Of a stretch of 64,000 nt of DNA, positions 1 through 8,305 are shown piece after piece (within the stretch, counting starts at the first letter, position 1; each line of letters begins with the position of its first letter). Under the pieces are notes generated by a model. The model made no database searches. It saw only the letters and a program-made list of their open reading frames with translations, and had not been told where the DNA came from. The translations under genes and the position numbers were made by a program. Origin of the DNA: Candidatus Sulfopaludibacter sp. SbA3 (GTDB lineage Bacteria > Acidobacteriota > Terriglobia > Bryobacterales > Bryobacteraceae); the NCBI GenBank assembly GCA_945890485.1, contig CAMDCN010000010.1:1-64000 (forward strand), given 5' to 3'.

Positions 1-201
1 ACAATAGCCGGTGGGTCCGGCTTCGAAGCAGGCGCGAAGATCGCCTTGCTGCGGCAGTTTCCTGACCAGCTCCCGGATCGCCTCCAGCCGGTTGGGAATC
101 GTGCCCAGGCTGCGGACTTCGCCGTCGCGGCCGCCTTCGGCCACGGCTACGGCAATCGTGTCGGCGTGGACGTCGAGGCCCACAGAGAGTCTCTTTTTCA
201 T
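1..201 (-). CDS. IS110-family transposase, N-terminal part (runs off the left edge)
   Basis: The reverse strand codes for 67 residues starting MKKRLSVGLDVHADTIAVAV and ending CFEAGPTGYC at the window edge. This is the N-terminal RuvC-like DEDD domain of IS110-type recombinases: the Asp of GLDVH and the Glu of CFEAGPTG are the first two catalytic acidic residues of the family. IS110 enzymes move their element as a circle and are known in several members to be guided by an element-encoded bridge RNA. The start is the ATG at 201, preceded by a good ribosome site (AAAGGAG). The rest of the gene and the right end of the element lie outside, so completeness cannot be judged. Confidence 0.85.
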   Translation of the reverse strand, partial: MKKRLSVGLDVHADTIAVAVAEGGRDGEVRSLGTIPNRLEAIRELVRKLPQQGDLRACFEAGPTGYC

Positions 202-202
202 A

Positions 203-293
203 GACCAACTCCTTTGACCTTTGCGGCTCTGCGCCGCCTTTCAAGGTTTTCCTGACTGTCAGCGTAACCCGCGTCTCAGGTCAGGGGTTGGTC
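203..293 (-). promoter_or_regulatory. Highly structured leader RNA of the IS110 transposase (candidate bridge RNA segment or translation-blocking leader)
   Basis: Read on the minus strand, GACCAAC (293-287) pairs with GTTGGTC (209-203), which ends one base before the transposase ATG. Inside this helix are two further arms. CCTGAC (285-280) pairs with GTCAGG (256-251). CCTTGA (246-241) pairs with TCAAAGG (217-211) around a GCGGC/GCCGC hairpin (237-223). The transposase ribosome site (AAAGGAG, 215-209) lies inside these helices. In the IS110 subgroup the non-coding region upstream of the transposase encodes the bridge RNA, so this could be part of it; it could equally be a fold that represses translation. 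The pairings are visible; the function is inferred. Confidence 0.5.
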
Positions 294-323
294 GTTTCAT
301 ATTGACTAAGGCTGATCGCGGTA

Positions 324-371
324 AAAACGGGGCCCTCGCATGCGGTGAGTTGCATGCGAGGGCCCCGTTTT
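324..371. terminator. 20-bp perfect inverted repeat, bidirectional terminator-like
   Basis: Arms 324-343 and 352-371 are perfectly complementary over 20 bp with an 8-base loop (344-351). The stem is GC-rich and flanked by A5 on the left and T4 on the right, so either strand would give a stem followed by a U-run. It could end leftward transcription from the S9 peptidase operon, although that gene stops about 400 bp away, or rightward transcription coming out of the insertion element. It could also be a palindrome used as the IS110 insertion target. Nothing in the sequence decides between these. Confidence 0.6.
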
Positions 372-767
372 GTTTGGGCGTTGCTATCTGGGGTTCGGCC
401 TGAGCTGTGTACTGATTCTGGCCGTACCTTCCAGCACACCCGAGTGCTGTCAGTTGGCTTCCGGCCCACCGTAGGCGGGCAATCCTGAACTGGCGCGGTT
501 CCGGACGGAACTCGACGTGATGGCGAGTGCTCTGGCGGTTGGCTCCAAGGTGTCCGGCCAGCGCCGCGAGCCTCTGGTCCGGCTCCTATCTTGAATTATG
601 GGACACGCCGCGGTGCCCGATGAGCACTTCCAACCGGCGCACAAGAAGGTGCTGGTGACGGAGTACTTGGCATGGTCGGGCTGGGGATTCTCCGGCAACG
701 GGAGAATTGATTAGAGCGGAAACCCTGACAAGGTGCGGTGGTTTAACTCCCGGCTAGTGGCGAAAGG
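372..767. other. Gene-free stretch, no recognisable content
   Basis: Short open frames exist on both strands (for example 450-698 on the minus strand), but none has a recognisable motif, a ribosome site or codon use like the neighbouring genes. I see no tRNA, repeat array or convincing pseudogene. It may be a remnant left by the adjacent insertion element. Confidence 0.4.
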
Positions 768-2558
768 CTAGCGCTTCAGCCACTCGGTCATCCAGCGGAG
801 GTTTCGCTCCATAAGGTCGCGCTGATGCGGTTTCTCGGTGAAGCCGTGGCCCTCGCGGGGGTAAACGACATACTCGACGGGGATGCCTCGGTCGCGAAGG
901 GATTGATAAATCGGCGCGGTGTATTGCCAATCAAGCGCGCCGATCTGGAGAAGTGTTGGCGTCGTGATGTCCTTGAGCTTGTGGCCGTACGAATGGCGAA
1001 TGTAGTTCTCGGGGACCTCGTGGGGCTTGCCGCCGAAGTAGGTCCAAAGGACTTCGCGGGAGCCGTTGAACTCACCGTAGTATGTCAGCCAGTCGACTGC
1101 AGGGGCTCCGACGGAGGCGGCTTTAAAACGCTTGGTCTGAGCGATGGTGGCTCCACTGAGGTAGCCTCCGTAGCTCCATCCCATGACGCCGAGTCTGTCG
1201 GGGTCGGCGATGCCGCGGCGGACAAGTTCATCGAGGCCGGTCATTACGTCGTCGTAGTCACCGATACCTTGCGATTGGGCGTTCTTGTGGCGGAATTCCG
1301 CTCCGTAGTTGGCGCTGCCGCGAAAGTTGGGGGCGAAGACGGCGATGCCGTTATGGAGGAACGCGACCGTGGGATAGGTTCGGCCGTTGGGGAATGATGT
1401 GAGAGCGGCGCCGGTAGGACCGCCGTGGAGCTCGGTGACGACGGGGACGGGGTTGCCGGGCTTAAAGTCAAAGGGGAGCCAGAGGACGCCCTCGACGGCG
1501 AGGCCGTCACGAGCCTTCCAGTTAACGACTTCGCTTTTGACAGTGGGCAGGGCCGAGAGATGGGCGAAGACTTGGGTGAGTTGGCGTTCCTGGCCGCTTT
1601 CCCAGAGAACGATTTCGGCGGGATGGGAGGGGTTCGCCTTGGAGAAGACAGCCCGGGAAAGGTCTTGGCTGAAGCTGGCCGTGCCGGCGATGAACTCGGC
1701 CAGACGGGTGGCCTTGCTGGTCTTCAGGTTCACCTCCCAGAGTTCATCCTGCGTACCTTGACCGGCAGTGAAGCGGAGCCGGTCGCCGTCGGGCGACCAG
1801 GCGTACGCGTTGCCGTTGCGGAAGACGTCGTAAGGGTGAAACTTGGTGACGTACTGAATGTCGCCGCCGCCAGACGGCACCAGGCCGATGTGGCGCTCAT
1901 TGAAGTAGTTCAGCGAACCGCATTGGGAGTGGAAGGCGACAGACTTGCCGTCGGGGGAGTAGCTGGGTTCGCCGTCGCGGCCGGGTTGGGTGACCAGCGG
2001 GGATTCTGTGCCGGTGGCGAGGTCAATCTCGATGATGTCGACCTGGAAGATGTCCTCGGGTTTGGGCGTCTGCTGAACAGTGACCGCCGCGCGTTTGCCA
2101 TCGGGGGAGAGGGCGTAAGAGAGAACGTGACGTTTGGGACCGGAGATGCGCTTGGGCGCGGCGCCGGAGAGAGGCTGGAGCCAGAGGCCGGTGTAGCGGT
2201 TGGTTTCGCGGTTGACTTCGGGATCGGCGGGAGGCGGGTTATCGGTGGCGAGGTAGGCAAAGGACTTGCCGTCGGGGGACCAGGAGTAAGTGTTGACGGC
2301 GCTGCCAAAGGTCTTTTTGCCGAGGACGATCTTGCCGTTGGAGAGGAAGGAGAGGAGCTGCCCGTCGGGGGACCAGCGAGGACGGTTGCCTTTGGCGACT
2401 ACCGTTGGCTTGCCGCTAGGGAGCTCGGCGCGATGCACTTCGCCGTTGAGGACGTAGGCGTAGGCAGCGCCGTCGGGCCGGATTTGCGGATCGCCGAGGG
2501 CGGGCAGGGCCATCAAAGCTTCGATGGTCCAGACCGCCGCGGCGACGAAACTAAACAA
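768..2558 (-). CDS. S9 family peptidase (prolyl oligopeptidase/acylaminoacyl-peptidase type)
   Basis: A serine peptidase with an N-terminal beta-propeller of PD40-like repeats (recurring WSPDG and YSPDGKS) and a C-terminal alpha/beta-hydrolase domain. The catalytic triad is visible: Ser in GWSYGGY (about residue 462), Asp in GALDWQY and His in REGHGF. Such enzymes cleave short or acylated peptides. I start it at the TTG at 2558 because AAGGA lies 5 nt upstream and the frame gives a short hydrophobic leader before the family-typical WTIEAL...GDPQIRPDG opening. That start overlaps the stop of the DUF1501 gene by 8 bp, consistent with coupling. An ATG at 2513 would cut into the conserved opening, while ATGs at 2591 and 2633 lie deep in the upstream gene. 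Last gene of the 6.5-0.8 kb leftward operon. Confidence 0.9.
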   Translation of the reverse strand: MFSFVAAAVWTIEALMALPALGDPQIRPDGAAYAYVLNGEVHRAELPSGKPTVVAKGNRPRWSPDGQLLSFLSNGKIVLGKKTFGSAVNTYSWSPDGKSFAYLATDNPPPADPEVNRETNRYTGLWLQPLSGAAPKRISGPKRHVLSYALSPDGKRAAVTVQQTPKPEDIFQVDIIEIDLATGTESPLVTQPGRDGEPSYSPDGKSVAFHSQCGSLNYFNERHIGLVPSGGGDIQYVTKFHPYDVFRNGNAYAWSPDGDRLRFTAGQGTQDELWEVNLKTSKATRLAEFIAGTASFSQDLSRAVFSKANPSHPAEIVLWESGQERQLTQVFAHLSALPTVKSEVVNWKARDGLAVEGVLWLPFDFKPGNPVPVVTELHGGPTGAALTSFPNGRTYPTVAFLHNGIAVFAPNFRGSANYGAEFRHKNAQSQGIGDYDDVMTGLDELVRRGIADPDRLGVMGWSYGGYLSGATIAQTKRFKAASVGAPAVDWLTYYGEFNGSREVLWTYFGGKPHEVPENYIRHSYGHKLKDITTPTLLQIGALDWQYTAPIYQSLRDRGIPVEYVVYPREGHGFTEKPHQRDLMERNLRWMTEWLKR

Positions 2559-3990
2559 GGATGTCCTTGATGGGCTTGCCGTAGTCGACATCGATGCGCT
2601 TGCGGCCGGGGATGTCGAGTTTGCGGGGATCAAGGCCCATCTGGTGGAGGACGGTGGCGTGGATGTCCGTCACATAGTGACGGTTTTCGACGGCATGGAA
2701 CCCGATCTCGTCGGTCGCGCCGTGGACGACGCCGGCTTTCACGCCGCCGCCGGCCATGAAGACGGAGAAGCCGAAGGGGTGATGGTCGCGGCCGTTGGAG
2801 GCCTCGGCGCCGGGGGTGCGGCCGAACTCGGTGCCCCAGACGACAAGGGTTTCATCGAGAAGGCCGCGCTGCTTAAGGTCCTTGAGCAGGGCGGCGATCG
2901 GCTGGTCGACCTTCATGGCGAGGTCGGAGTGGTTCTTCTTGAGGTCCTTGTGGGCGTCCCAGGCGTTGCCGGCGCCACCGTGATAGACCTGGACGAAGCG
3001 GACGCCGCGTTCGGAAAGCCGGCGAGCAGCGAGGCAGACCTCGCCGAAGGGCTTGGTGATCTCCTGGTCGAGGCCGTACATCTTCTTTGTCGCTTCCGAC
3101 TCTTCCTTGTACTGGATCGCTTCGGGGACGGCCATCTGCATGCGGAAGGCGAGTTCGTAAGACTTGATGCGCGCGACGAGCGCGGGATCGTTGGGATATT
3201 CGACCGCGGACATGCCGTTTAACTTCCGCAGCAGGGCGAACTCGCGTTCCTGGTCGGCCTTCGACAGTTCGGCCCCGGGAGACACGAACGGGAGCGGATG
3301 ATCGGGATTGACGTCGAGCGAGACACCGGCGTGTTCCGGGCCAAGGTAGCCGGATCCGTGGGTGCCGTTGCCGCCGCAGCAGTCGCCGGGCGGTTCGCCG
3401 AGGACAACGTACGCGGGGAGATTTTCGTTCATCGAGCCGAGGCCGTAGTGGACCCAGGAGCCAAGGGTGGGCAGGTAGCCGTCGAAGATGTGGCGACCGG
3501 TATGGAACTGGAGGATCGCGCCGTGGTCGTTGTCGGTGGTCCAGGCCGAGCGGATGAGCGAGACTTCGTGCATCTGGTCGCCGATGTGGGGGAACCAGTC
3601 GCTGACGAGGACGCCGTTTTTGCCGCGCGGCTTGTAGCCCGTCTGCATGGGATAGAGCGTGAGCTTGATCTGGTGCTGACCGGGGACGAAGGCCTTGAGA
3701 TTTTCTTTGACGAAGGGGTTCGTCAGGGTCTCGCGGTGGGGCGTTTCCGAAAGCTGCTTGCCAGCGTGCTTGTTGAGCTCGGGCTTGGGGTCGAATGATT
3801 CGACGTGAGAGACGCCGCCGAGCATGAAGAGCCAGATGACCCGCTTGGCCTTGGGAGCGAAGTGGGGCTGGGCGCCGGCGATGACTTTCTGCGGAAGCAA
3901 CGAGCCGAGGGCGAGACCGGCGAGGCCCATGCCAGCGTCGGCGAGAAAGATGCGGCGGCTTTTGGGATCGGAACAGATGTTGCGGGCCAT
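2551..3990 (-). CDS. DUF1501 family exported protein
   Basis: 479 residues. The N-terminus carries a twin-arginine signal (SRRIFLADAG followed by a hydrophobic stretch), so it should be exported folded by Tat. The body matches the DUF1501/sulfatase-like family: an early VIWLFMLGGVSHVESFDPKP segment, RHIFDGYLPTLGSWVHYG, and a C-terminal TEFGRTPG...GRDHHPFGFSVFMAGGG block rich in Asp and His that probably binds metal. Members sit next to DUF1549/DUF1553 proteins in Planctomycetes, Verrucomicrobia and Acidobacteria; the biochemical role is not established. The start at 3990 has a strong ribosome site (AAGGAGAG) and the gene begins 12 bp after the upstream partner. A second, more distant copy is at 51.5-52.8 kb. 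Confidence 0.9.
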   Translation of the reverse strand: MARNICSDPKSRRIFLADAGMGLAGLALGSLLPQKVIAGAQPHFAPKAKRVIWLFMLGGVSHVESFDPKPELNKHAGKQLSETPHRETLTNPFVKENLKAFVPGQHQIKLTLYPMQTGYKPRGKNGVLVSDWFPHIGDQMHEVSLIRSAWTTDNDHGAILQFHTGRHIFDGYLPTLGSWVHYGLGSMNENLPAYVVLGEPPGDCCGGNGTHGSGYLGPEHAGVSLDVNPDHPLPFVSPGAELSKADQEREFALLRKLNGMSAVEYPNDPALVARIKSYELAFRMQMAVPEAIQYKEESEATKKMYGLDQEITKPFGEVCLAARRLSERGVRFVQVYHGGAGNAWDAHKDLKKNHSDLAMKVDQPIAALLKDLKQRGLLDETLVVWGTEFGRTPGAEASNGRDHHPFGFSVFMAGGGVKAGVVHGATDEIGFHAVENRHYVTDIHATVLHQMGLDPRKLDIPGRKRIDVDYGKPIKDILV

Positions 3991-4002
3991 GGGGGACTCT
4001 CC

Positions 4003-6477
4003 TTATCGGATGGTAACGAAATCGTTGTGGTTGAGCACGACGTGCACGAGGCTTTCGCGGCGCTGTTGCGACCCGTCGAGATAGGCGGCGGATTCGCGGA
4101 GTTCGTCCGGTTTGGCAGGCCGGCCGAGGACGCGTTCGAATACCGCTTGGACAAAGGCGTTGGGTTCGGTGATGTTCGCCAAGTTTGCCGCGATAGCGCG
4201 GGCCACCGTGAAGCTGAGCTTCCCGTTGGCGAGGGCGAGGGCCTGCTGAGGGACGATGCTTTCGCTGCGCTGGAAGCACTCGATGGGGCTGGCCGCGTCG
4301 AACACCTTCAGCATGTCCATCTGGAGGTCCGGCGCCGTGCGGAAGTAGAGGCTCCGACGGAATACGTCGTGGCCCTTGGTTTCGTCGATGTCAGGCCCGC
4401 CCTGAGTGGTGTCTAGCTTGCCGGCGATATGGAGGGCGCTGTCGCGAACGACTTCCGCTTCCATGCGGCGAATGTTAGCGCGCCAGAGGGTGATGTTATC
4501 CGGGTCGGCCTTCAATTGGGCAGGTGCGACGGTAGAGGCAAGGCGGTAGGCCTTCGAGGTGACCATCAGGCGGTGCATGGCCCTCATGTCCCAGTTACGC
4601 TCCATAAACTCGACAGCGAGCCAATCGAGAAGTTCCGGGTTGGTGGGCTCCTGACCGCTCTTGCCGAAGTTGAAGACCGTCGAGACGAGTGGCGCGCCGA
4701 AGTGGCGCGCCCACATGTGGTTCATGGCAACGCGGGCGGTGAGCGGGTTGTCCTTGCCGGTGATCCACTTCGCAAGAGCGAGGCGGCGGCCGGAGCTGGA
4801 GGCGGGATACTTGGGACCGATCGGCGTATAGCCTTCGGCGGGCTCCTTCAGCAGCTTGGTGGCGGATTCGAGCCGGGCGGCCGCGGCGGTGTGCTTGTTT
4901 TGCGCGAACTCGTGCCGGGCGCGGATCATCTCGGCGTCGGCCTTGATGGCGTTGGCTTTCAGCTCAAGCTTGCGGGCCTCTTCGGCCATCTGCTCCATGT
5001 TTTCCGGGACCGGAGTTTGGAGCGTGGCGAGGTCGGCGCGGATGCGGGCTTCAAGAGCGGGGAGATCGGCGTGGCGGAACTCGAGTTCCTTCACGAGCGC
5101 CGCGATGATGGCTTCGGGTTCGGGTTTCTCTTTCGCCTTCTTGAGGGCAGCTTCCGCTTTCTCGATGGCGGATTTGGCCTGGGCGACGAGGTCCTGAACG
5201 ACGAAGGGGCGGGCGTCGGGGAAAGTGTCAGTGACCGGCAGGGAGACGCGTTCGAACTTCAGCTCCGGTTTGCCGAAGAACTTCGGGATGCCGGGCTGCA
5301 TGACGGCTGACGTGTCGGGTGTGGCTTCGTTGCCGCGGATAAAGCGGTAGGTGACGGCGTCGGAGTTCGCATCGTAGACGCGGGGCAGGCCGTCCTTGAG
5401 AGTGTCGGCTTCGCCGGGGATGCGGTCGGTCCGGATGTCGTGCGACTCGAAGAAGGCGCGGAAGCGGTAGTAGTCGGTGTGGGGAATTGGATCGTACTTA
5501 TGGGTGTGGCAGCGGGCGCACTTCATGGTGACGCCGAGGAAGGCGGCGGAGGTGTACTCGGCGGCCTCCTGGATCCACACGTTGCGATTGAACATGTACC
5601 AGTTGCGGACGAGGAAACCGGTCGCGCGGGCGGTGTCGGGATCGCCGGGGGCGAGTTCATCGCCGGCAAGCATCTCCTGGATCATTCGGTCGTAGGGCTT
5701 ATTCTTGGCGAGGGACTCGATGGTCCAGTCGCGCCAGCGCCAGATGTGGCGGGCGCTATATCGAACCTGGCCGGACTTGCGATAGCCGTACCAGTCGGAG
5801 TAGCGCCAGATATCGAGCCAGTGGCGGCCCCAACGTTCGGCGTGCTGGGGGCTGGCCAGAAGTTCGTCGACGATGCGTTCGTAGGCATCGGGGCGGGAGT
5901 CCGCGACGAAGGCTTTCACTTGGGCTGGCGTAGGGGGGAGGCCGGTGAGGTCGAGATAGACGCGGCGGAGGAGCGTGGGGCGGTCGGCTTCGGCGACGGG
6001 TGTAACGCCTTTCTTGGCGCGTGGCGCGGCGAGGAGTTCGTCGATGGTCTTGGCGGCAGGGCGAACGGGGGACTTGTAGGCCCAGTGGCCGGAGGCGGCA
6101 GAGATCCACTCGGCATCGGGGTTGGCGGCGGCGGTGTCGTAGGGAACCCCAGCCTTCACCCACTCTTCGAAGATTTTGACTTCGGCGTCGGGGAGCTTTT
6201 TGGCTTTAAACGGCATGCCGGGCTCGACGACATGCGCGATCACTTTGTAGAGCTGCGATTCGGCGGGGAGGCCGACGGTGACCACGGGGCCGTGTTCGCT
6301 GCCAGCGAGGAGGGCTTCGCGGGTGGAGAGATCGAGCCCGCCTTGTTTGACCTTGGCGTTGTGGCAGCCGACGCACTTGGCCTTGAGCAGGGTCATGGCT
6401 TCGCTGGGGGCAGCATCGGGCGCTGCGTGTAACAGGCCGAGCGTCGCGGTACATCCAAGCAACCACCGCATTCTCAT
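4003..6477 (-). CDS. Planctomycete-type cytochrome c (PSCyt1) - DUF1549 - DUF1553 protein
   Basis: 824 residues with a signal peptide (MRMRWLLGCTATLGLLHAAP). A heme-binding type motif follows at about residues 35-39 (CVGCH), with the KVKQGGLDLSTREALL context typical of the PSCyt1 domain. Next come DUF1549 (LLRRVYLDLTGLPPTPAQV, HWLDIWRYSDW) with a second CxxCH (CARCHTHKYDPI), a charged Ala/Lys/Glu-rich middle that may be coiled-coil (about 440-560), and DUF1553 (LTARVAMNHMWARHFG, GKSGQEPTNPELLDWLA). The protein is probably periplasmic and redox-linked; its substrate is unknown. First gene of the operon with DUF1501 and S9 peptidase. TAGTCT lies 6 nt before the ATG, suggesting a leaderless start. 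Confidence 0.9.
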   Translation of the reverse strand: MRMRWLLGCTATLGLLHAAPDAAPSEAMTLLKAKCVGCHNAKVKQGGLDLSTREALLAGSEHGPVVTVGLPAESQLYKVIAHVVEPGMPFKAKKLPDAEVKIFEEWVKAGVPYDTAAANPDAEWISAASGHWAYKSPVRPAAKTIDELLAAPRAKKGVTPVAEADRPTLLRRVYLDLTGLPPTPAQVKAFVADSRPDAYERIVDELLASPQHAERWGRHWLDIWRYSDWYGYRKSGQVRYSARHIWRWRDWTIESLAKNKPYDRMIQEMLAGDELAPGDPDTARATGFLVRNWYMFNRNVWIQEAAEYTSAAFLGVTMKCARCHTHKYDPIPHTDYYRFRAFFESHDIRTDRIPGEADTLKDGLPRVYDANSDAVTYRFIRGNEATPDTSAVMQPGIPKFFGKPELKFERVSLPVTDTFPDARPFVVQDLVAQAKSAIEKAEAALKKAKEKPEPEAIIAALVKELEFRHADLPALEARIRADLATLQTPVPENMEQMAEEARKLELKANAIKADAEMIRARHEFAQNKHTAAAARLESATKLLKEPAEGYTPIGPKYPASSSGRRLALAKWITGKDNPLTARVAMNHMWARHFGAPLVSTVFNFGKSGQEPTNPELLDWLAVEFMERNWDMRAMHRLMVTSKAYRLASTVAPAQLKADPDNITLWRANIRRMEAEVVRDSALHIAGKLDTTQGGPDIDETKGHDVFRRSLYFRTAPDLQMDMLKVFDAASPIECFQRSESIVPQQALALANGKLSFTVARAIAANLANITEPNAFVQAVFERVLGRPAKPDELRESAAYLDGSQQRRESLVHVVLNHNDFVTIR

Positions 6478-6575
6478 ACCACCAGACTAAGCCAATCTGT
6501 AATAAACCGTAATGCAGTGTCCAGTCCTGCGGACGTATTCAACCCGTCGTCCAGCCGATGGGCTATGCTGTGCGC

Positions 6576-7427
6576 ATGGTGATCGACGTACACAGCCACT
6601 GGTGGGAATATCCTCGCCACTTTTCGGACGATTTCAAGGCCCAGGCGCGGCGGGCGCGGGGCAACGGCGAAGAGGTGGACCTGACAGTTCGTTACGAAGA
6701 TTACCGGGCCGGCGCGACGCAGTGCGACAAGACGATCGTGTTTGGTGGCAAGGCGAAACTATCGGGGTTGTGGGTGCCGGACCACGAAGTGGCCGGGTAT
6801 GTGGCGCAGCACGCGGACCGGTTGATTGGGTTCCTTTCGCTGGATCCGACGCAGCCGGGGTGGCGGGATGAGCTCGAAGAGGGCCACAAGAATCTGAAGA
6901 TGAAGGGCATCAAGCTGATGCCAATGTACGCGGGCTTCTATCCGCAGGACCGGCAGTTTGATGACCTATGGGCGTATGCGCAAAAGCATTCGTTGCCGGT
7001 GTTGCTGCACACGGGGACAACGTTTGTGGCGCAGGCCTCGCTCGATTGCACGCTGCCGCGGCATTTGGATGATGTGGCGACCCGGTTTCCGGAGGTGCGG
7101 ATGATCTTGGCCCATCTGGGGCATCCGTACGAGGGAGAGTGTGTGGCGACGATCCGGAAGCATCCGCATGTGTATGCCGATTGCTCAGCACTCCACTACC
7201 GGCCGTTTCAGAACTACCACTCGCTGATGCTGCTGCAGGAGTACGGCGTTTGGCATAAGCTGCTCCTGGGCAGCGATTACCCGTTTACGACGATTGACAA
7301 GACCTTCGCGGGCATGCGGGCGCTGAACGATATGCTCGAAGGGACTCGGCTGCCGCGGCTGGATTTAGACCGGATGGAGGAGATGTTCCACCGGGATTCG
7401 TTAAGCCTGCTGGGGATCGACGCCTAG
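6576..7427 (+). CDS. Amidohydrolase-2 family metal-dependent hydrolase
   Basis: A TIM-barrel hydrolase of the COG2159 type. From the ATG at 6576 the protein opens MVIDVHSHW, the first metal-ligand pair of the family. Further family blocks are LLHTGTTF (about 142-149), ILAHLGHPYEGE (about 170-181) and LLGSDYPF (about 229-236), whose Asp is the usual catalytic metal ligand. Typical members decarboxylate or hydrolyse small acids or lactones. An in-frame ATG at 6558 would add six residues, but TATGCT at 6563-6568 ends 7 nt before 6576, fitting a leaderless start there. It overlaps the convergent IclR gene by 27 bp. With the genes to 10.46 kb it forms a small catabolic island; the substrate cannot be named. 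Confidence 0.85.
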   Translation: MVIDVHSHWWEYPRHFSDDFKAQARRARGNGEEVDLTVRYEDYRAGATQCDKTIVFGGKAKLSGLWVPDHEVAGYVAQHADRLIGFLSLDPTQPGWRDELEEGHKNLKMKGIKLMPMYAGFYPQDRQFDDLWAYAQKHSLPVLLHTGTTFVAQASLDCTLPRHLDDVATRFPEVRMILAHLGHPYEGECVATIRKHPHVYADCSALHYRPFQNYHSLMLLQEYGVWHKLLLGSDYPFTTIDKTFAGMRALNDMLEGTRLPRLDLDRMEEMFHRDSLSLLGIDA

Positions 7428-8177
7428 ATCAGCCGGGGTAAACATGGCCGCCGCCGTCTGGTGGAGGCGCTTGACGATGGCCTCGACGTCGGGCATCGGA
7501 ATTTGACCGGTCGTGCCAGTAACCGATAGACCGGCGACGAACCGGCCGGGTTCCTGGAACACCGGCACGGCGACGCAGCGGACGCCGATCTCCTCTTCCT
7601 CGTCGTCGAGCGCCCAACGCTGCTTGCGGACGACGGTGATCTCGCGCTGGAGCGCTTTCGGGTTCGTGATCGTGTTCTTGGTGTACCGGATGTAGGTGGG
7701 CTTGGCGAGGAGGCGTTCGAGGATATCTGGCGGGCCCCAGGCAATGAGGATCTTGCCGACGCCGGTGCAGTGCAAGTCCATGCGGCGGCCGACATAGGTA
7801 TCGAACTTGATGAGGCCGGGGGCGTCAGCCTTCTGGATGTAAACACCTTGGTCGCCGTCGGGAACGGCGAGATGAACCGGAAGGCGCAGATGATCGGCCA
7901 AGGCGCGCATATGCGGCATGGCGAGTTCCGAGATGGAGAGGCCGCGGACCATGCCTTGGCCAAGGCCATACGCTTTCAGGCCGAGCGTGTAGTGGAGGGA
8001 ATCGGCCCGTTTCTGGACGTAGCCAAGGCGCTCCAGCGTAATCACAATCACGTGGGCGGAACTCTTAGGGATGCCGAGCTTTCGACTGATCTCGGAGATG
8101 TTCAGACCCCGGCGGGAGCCATCGAGATACTCGAGGATGGCCAAAGCTCGTTCTACAGCGGTCGCGTTTGCAGACAT
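7401..8177 (-). CDS. IclR-family transcriptional regulator
   Basis: 258 residues from the ATG at 8177, which has a very good ribosome site (GGAAGGAGGGTAC). Residues about 1-70 are the winged helix-turn-helix (TAVERALAILEYLD, LNISEISRKLGIPKSSAHVIV). The rest is the IclR effector-binding domain (YVGRRMDLHCTGVGKILIA, GVRCVAVPVFQ, VAGLSVTG). IclR proteins sense small carboxylates or aromatic acids and usually control adjacent catabolic genes. It is divergent from the deacylase-enolase operon across a 128-bp gap and is its likely regulator. An upstream in-frame start at 8222 lacks a comparable ribosome site. Confidence 0.93.
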   Translation of the reverse strand: MSANATAVERALAILEYLDGSRRGLNISEISRKLGIPKSSAHVIVITLERLGYVQKRADSLHYTLGLKAYGLGQGMVRGLSISELAMPHMRALADHLRLPVHLAVPDGDQGVYIQKADAPGLIKFDTYVGRRMDLHCTGVGKILIAWGPPDILERLLAKPTYIRYTKNTITNPKALQREITVVRKQRWALDDEEEEIGVRCVAVPVFQEPGRFVAGLSVTGTTGQIPMPDVEAIVKRLHQTAAAMFTPADLGVDPQQA

Positions 8178-8230
8178 GTACCCTCCTTCCAGCATTCTGA
8201 ACGGGCACTCAGGGAAGAGCAATTGTAACT

Positions 8231-8245
8231 GCCGATTCGTTCGGC
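8231..8245. promoter_or_regulatory. Candidate operator in the IclR/deacylase intergenic region
   Basis: GCCGA-TTCGT-TCGGC is an imperfectly spaced inverted repeat with 5-bp arms, 26 bp upstream of the -35 box of the rightward promoter. Position and symmetry suit binding by the divergent IclR regulator, but the arms are short and GC-rich, so chance is possible. Confidence 0.3.
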
Positions 8246-8270
8246 CTGCTGGACGAAATGAGGGCCGGGG

Positions 8271-8299
8271 TTGACCGTTGCCGTGGGGCTCCGTAGTCT
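8271..8299 (+). promoter_or_regulatory. Sigma-70 type promoter giving a leaderless transcript
   Basis: TTGACC (8271-8276), a 17-bp spacer and TAGTCT (8294-8299) lie directly before the ATG at 8306. Initiation 6-7 nt after the -10 would fall on the start codon, and there is no Shine-Dalgarno sequence. The -35 matches consensus at five of six positions; the -10 is weaker. Confidence 0.55.
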
Positions 8300-8305
8300 T
8301 AGGCT

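Noticed and set aside
450-698. 82-codon minus-strand frame in the gap left of the S9 peptidase
   Set aside because: No ribosome site, no recognisable motif, and a composition rich in Arg/Ser/Pro like random GC-rich sequence.
1425-2570. 381-codon frame antisense to the S9 peptidase
   Set aside because: Mirror of the repeated propeller motifs; composition is not protein-like.
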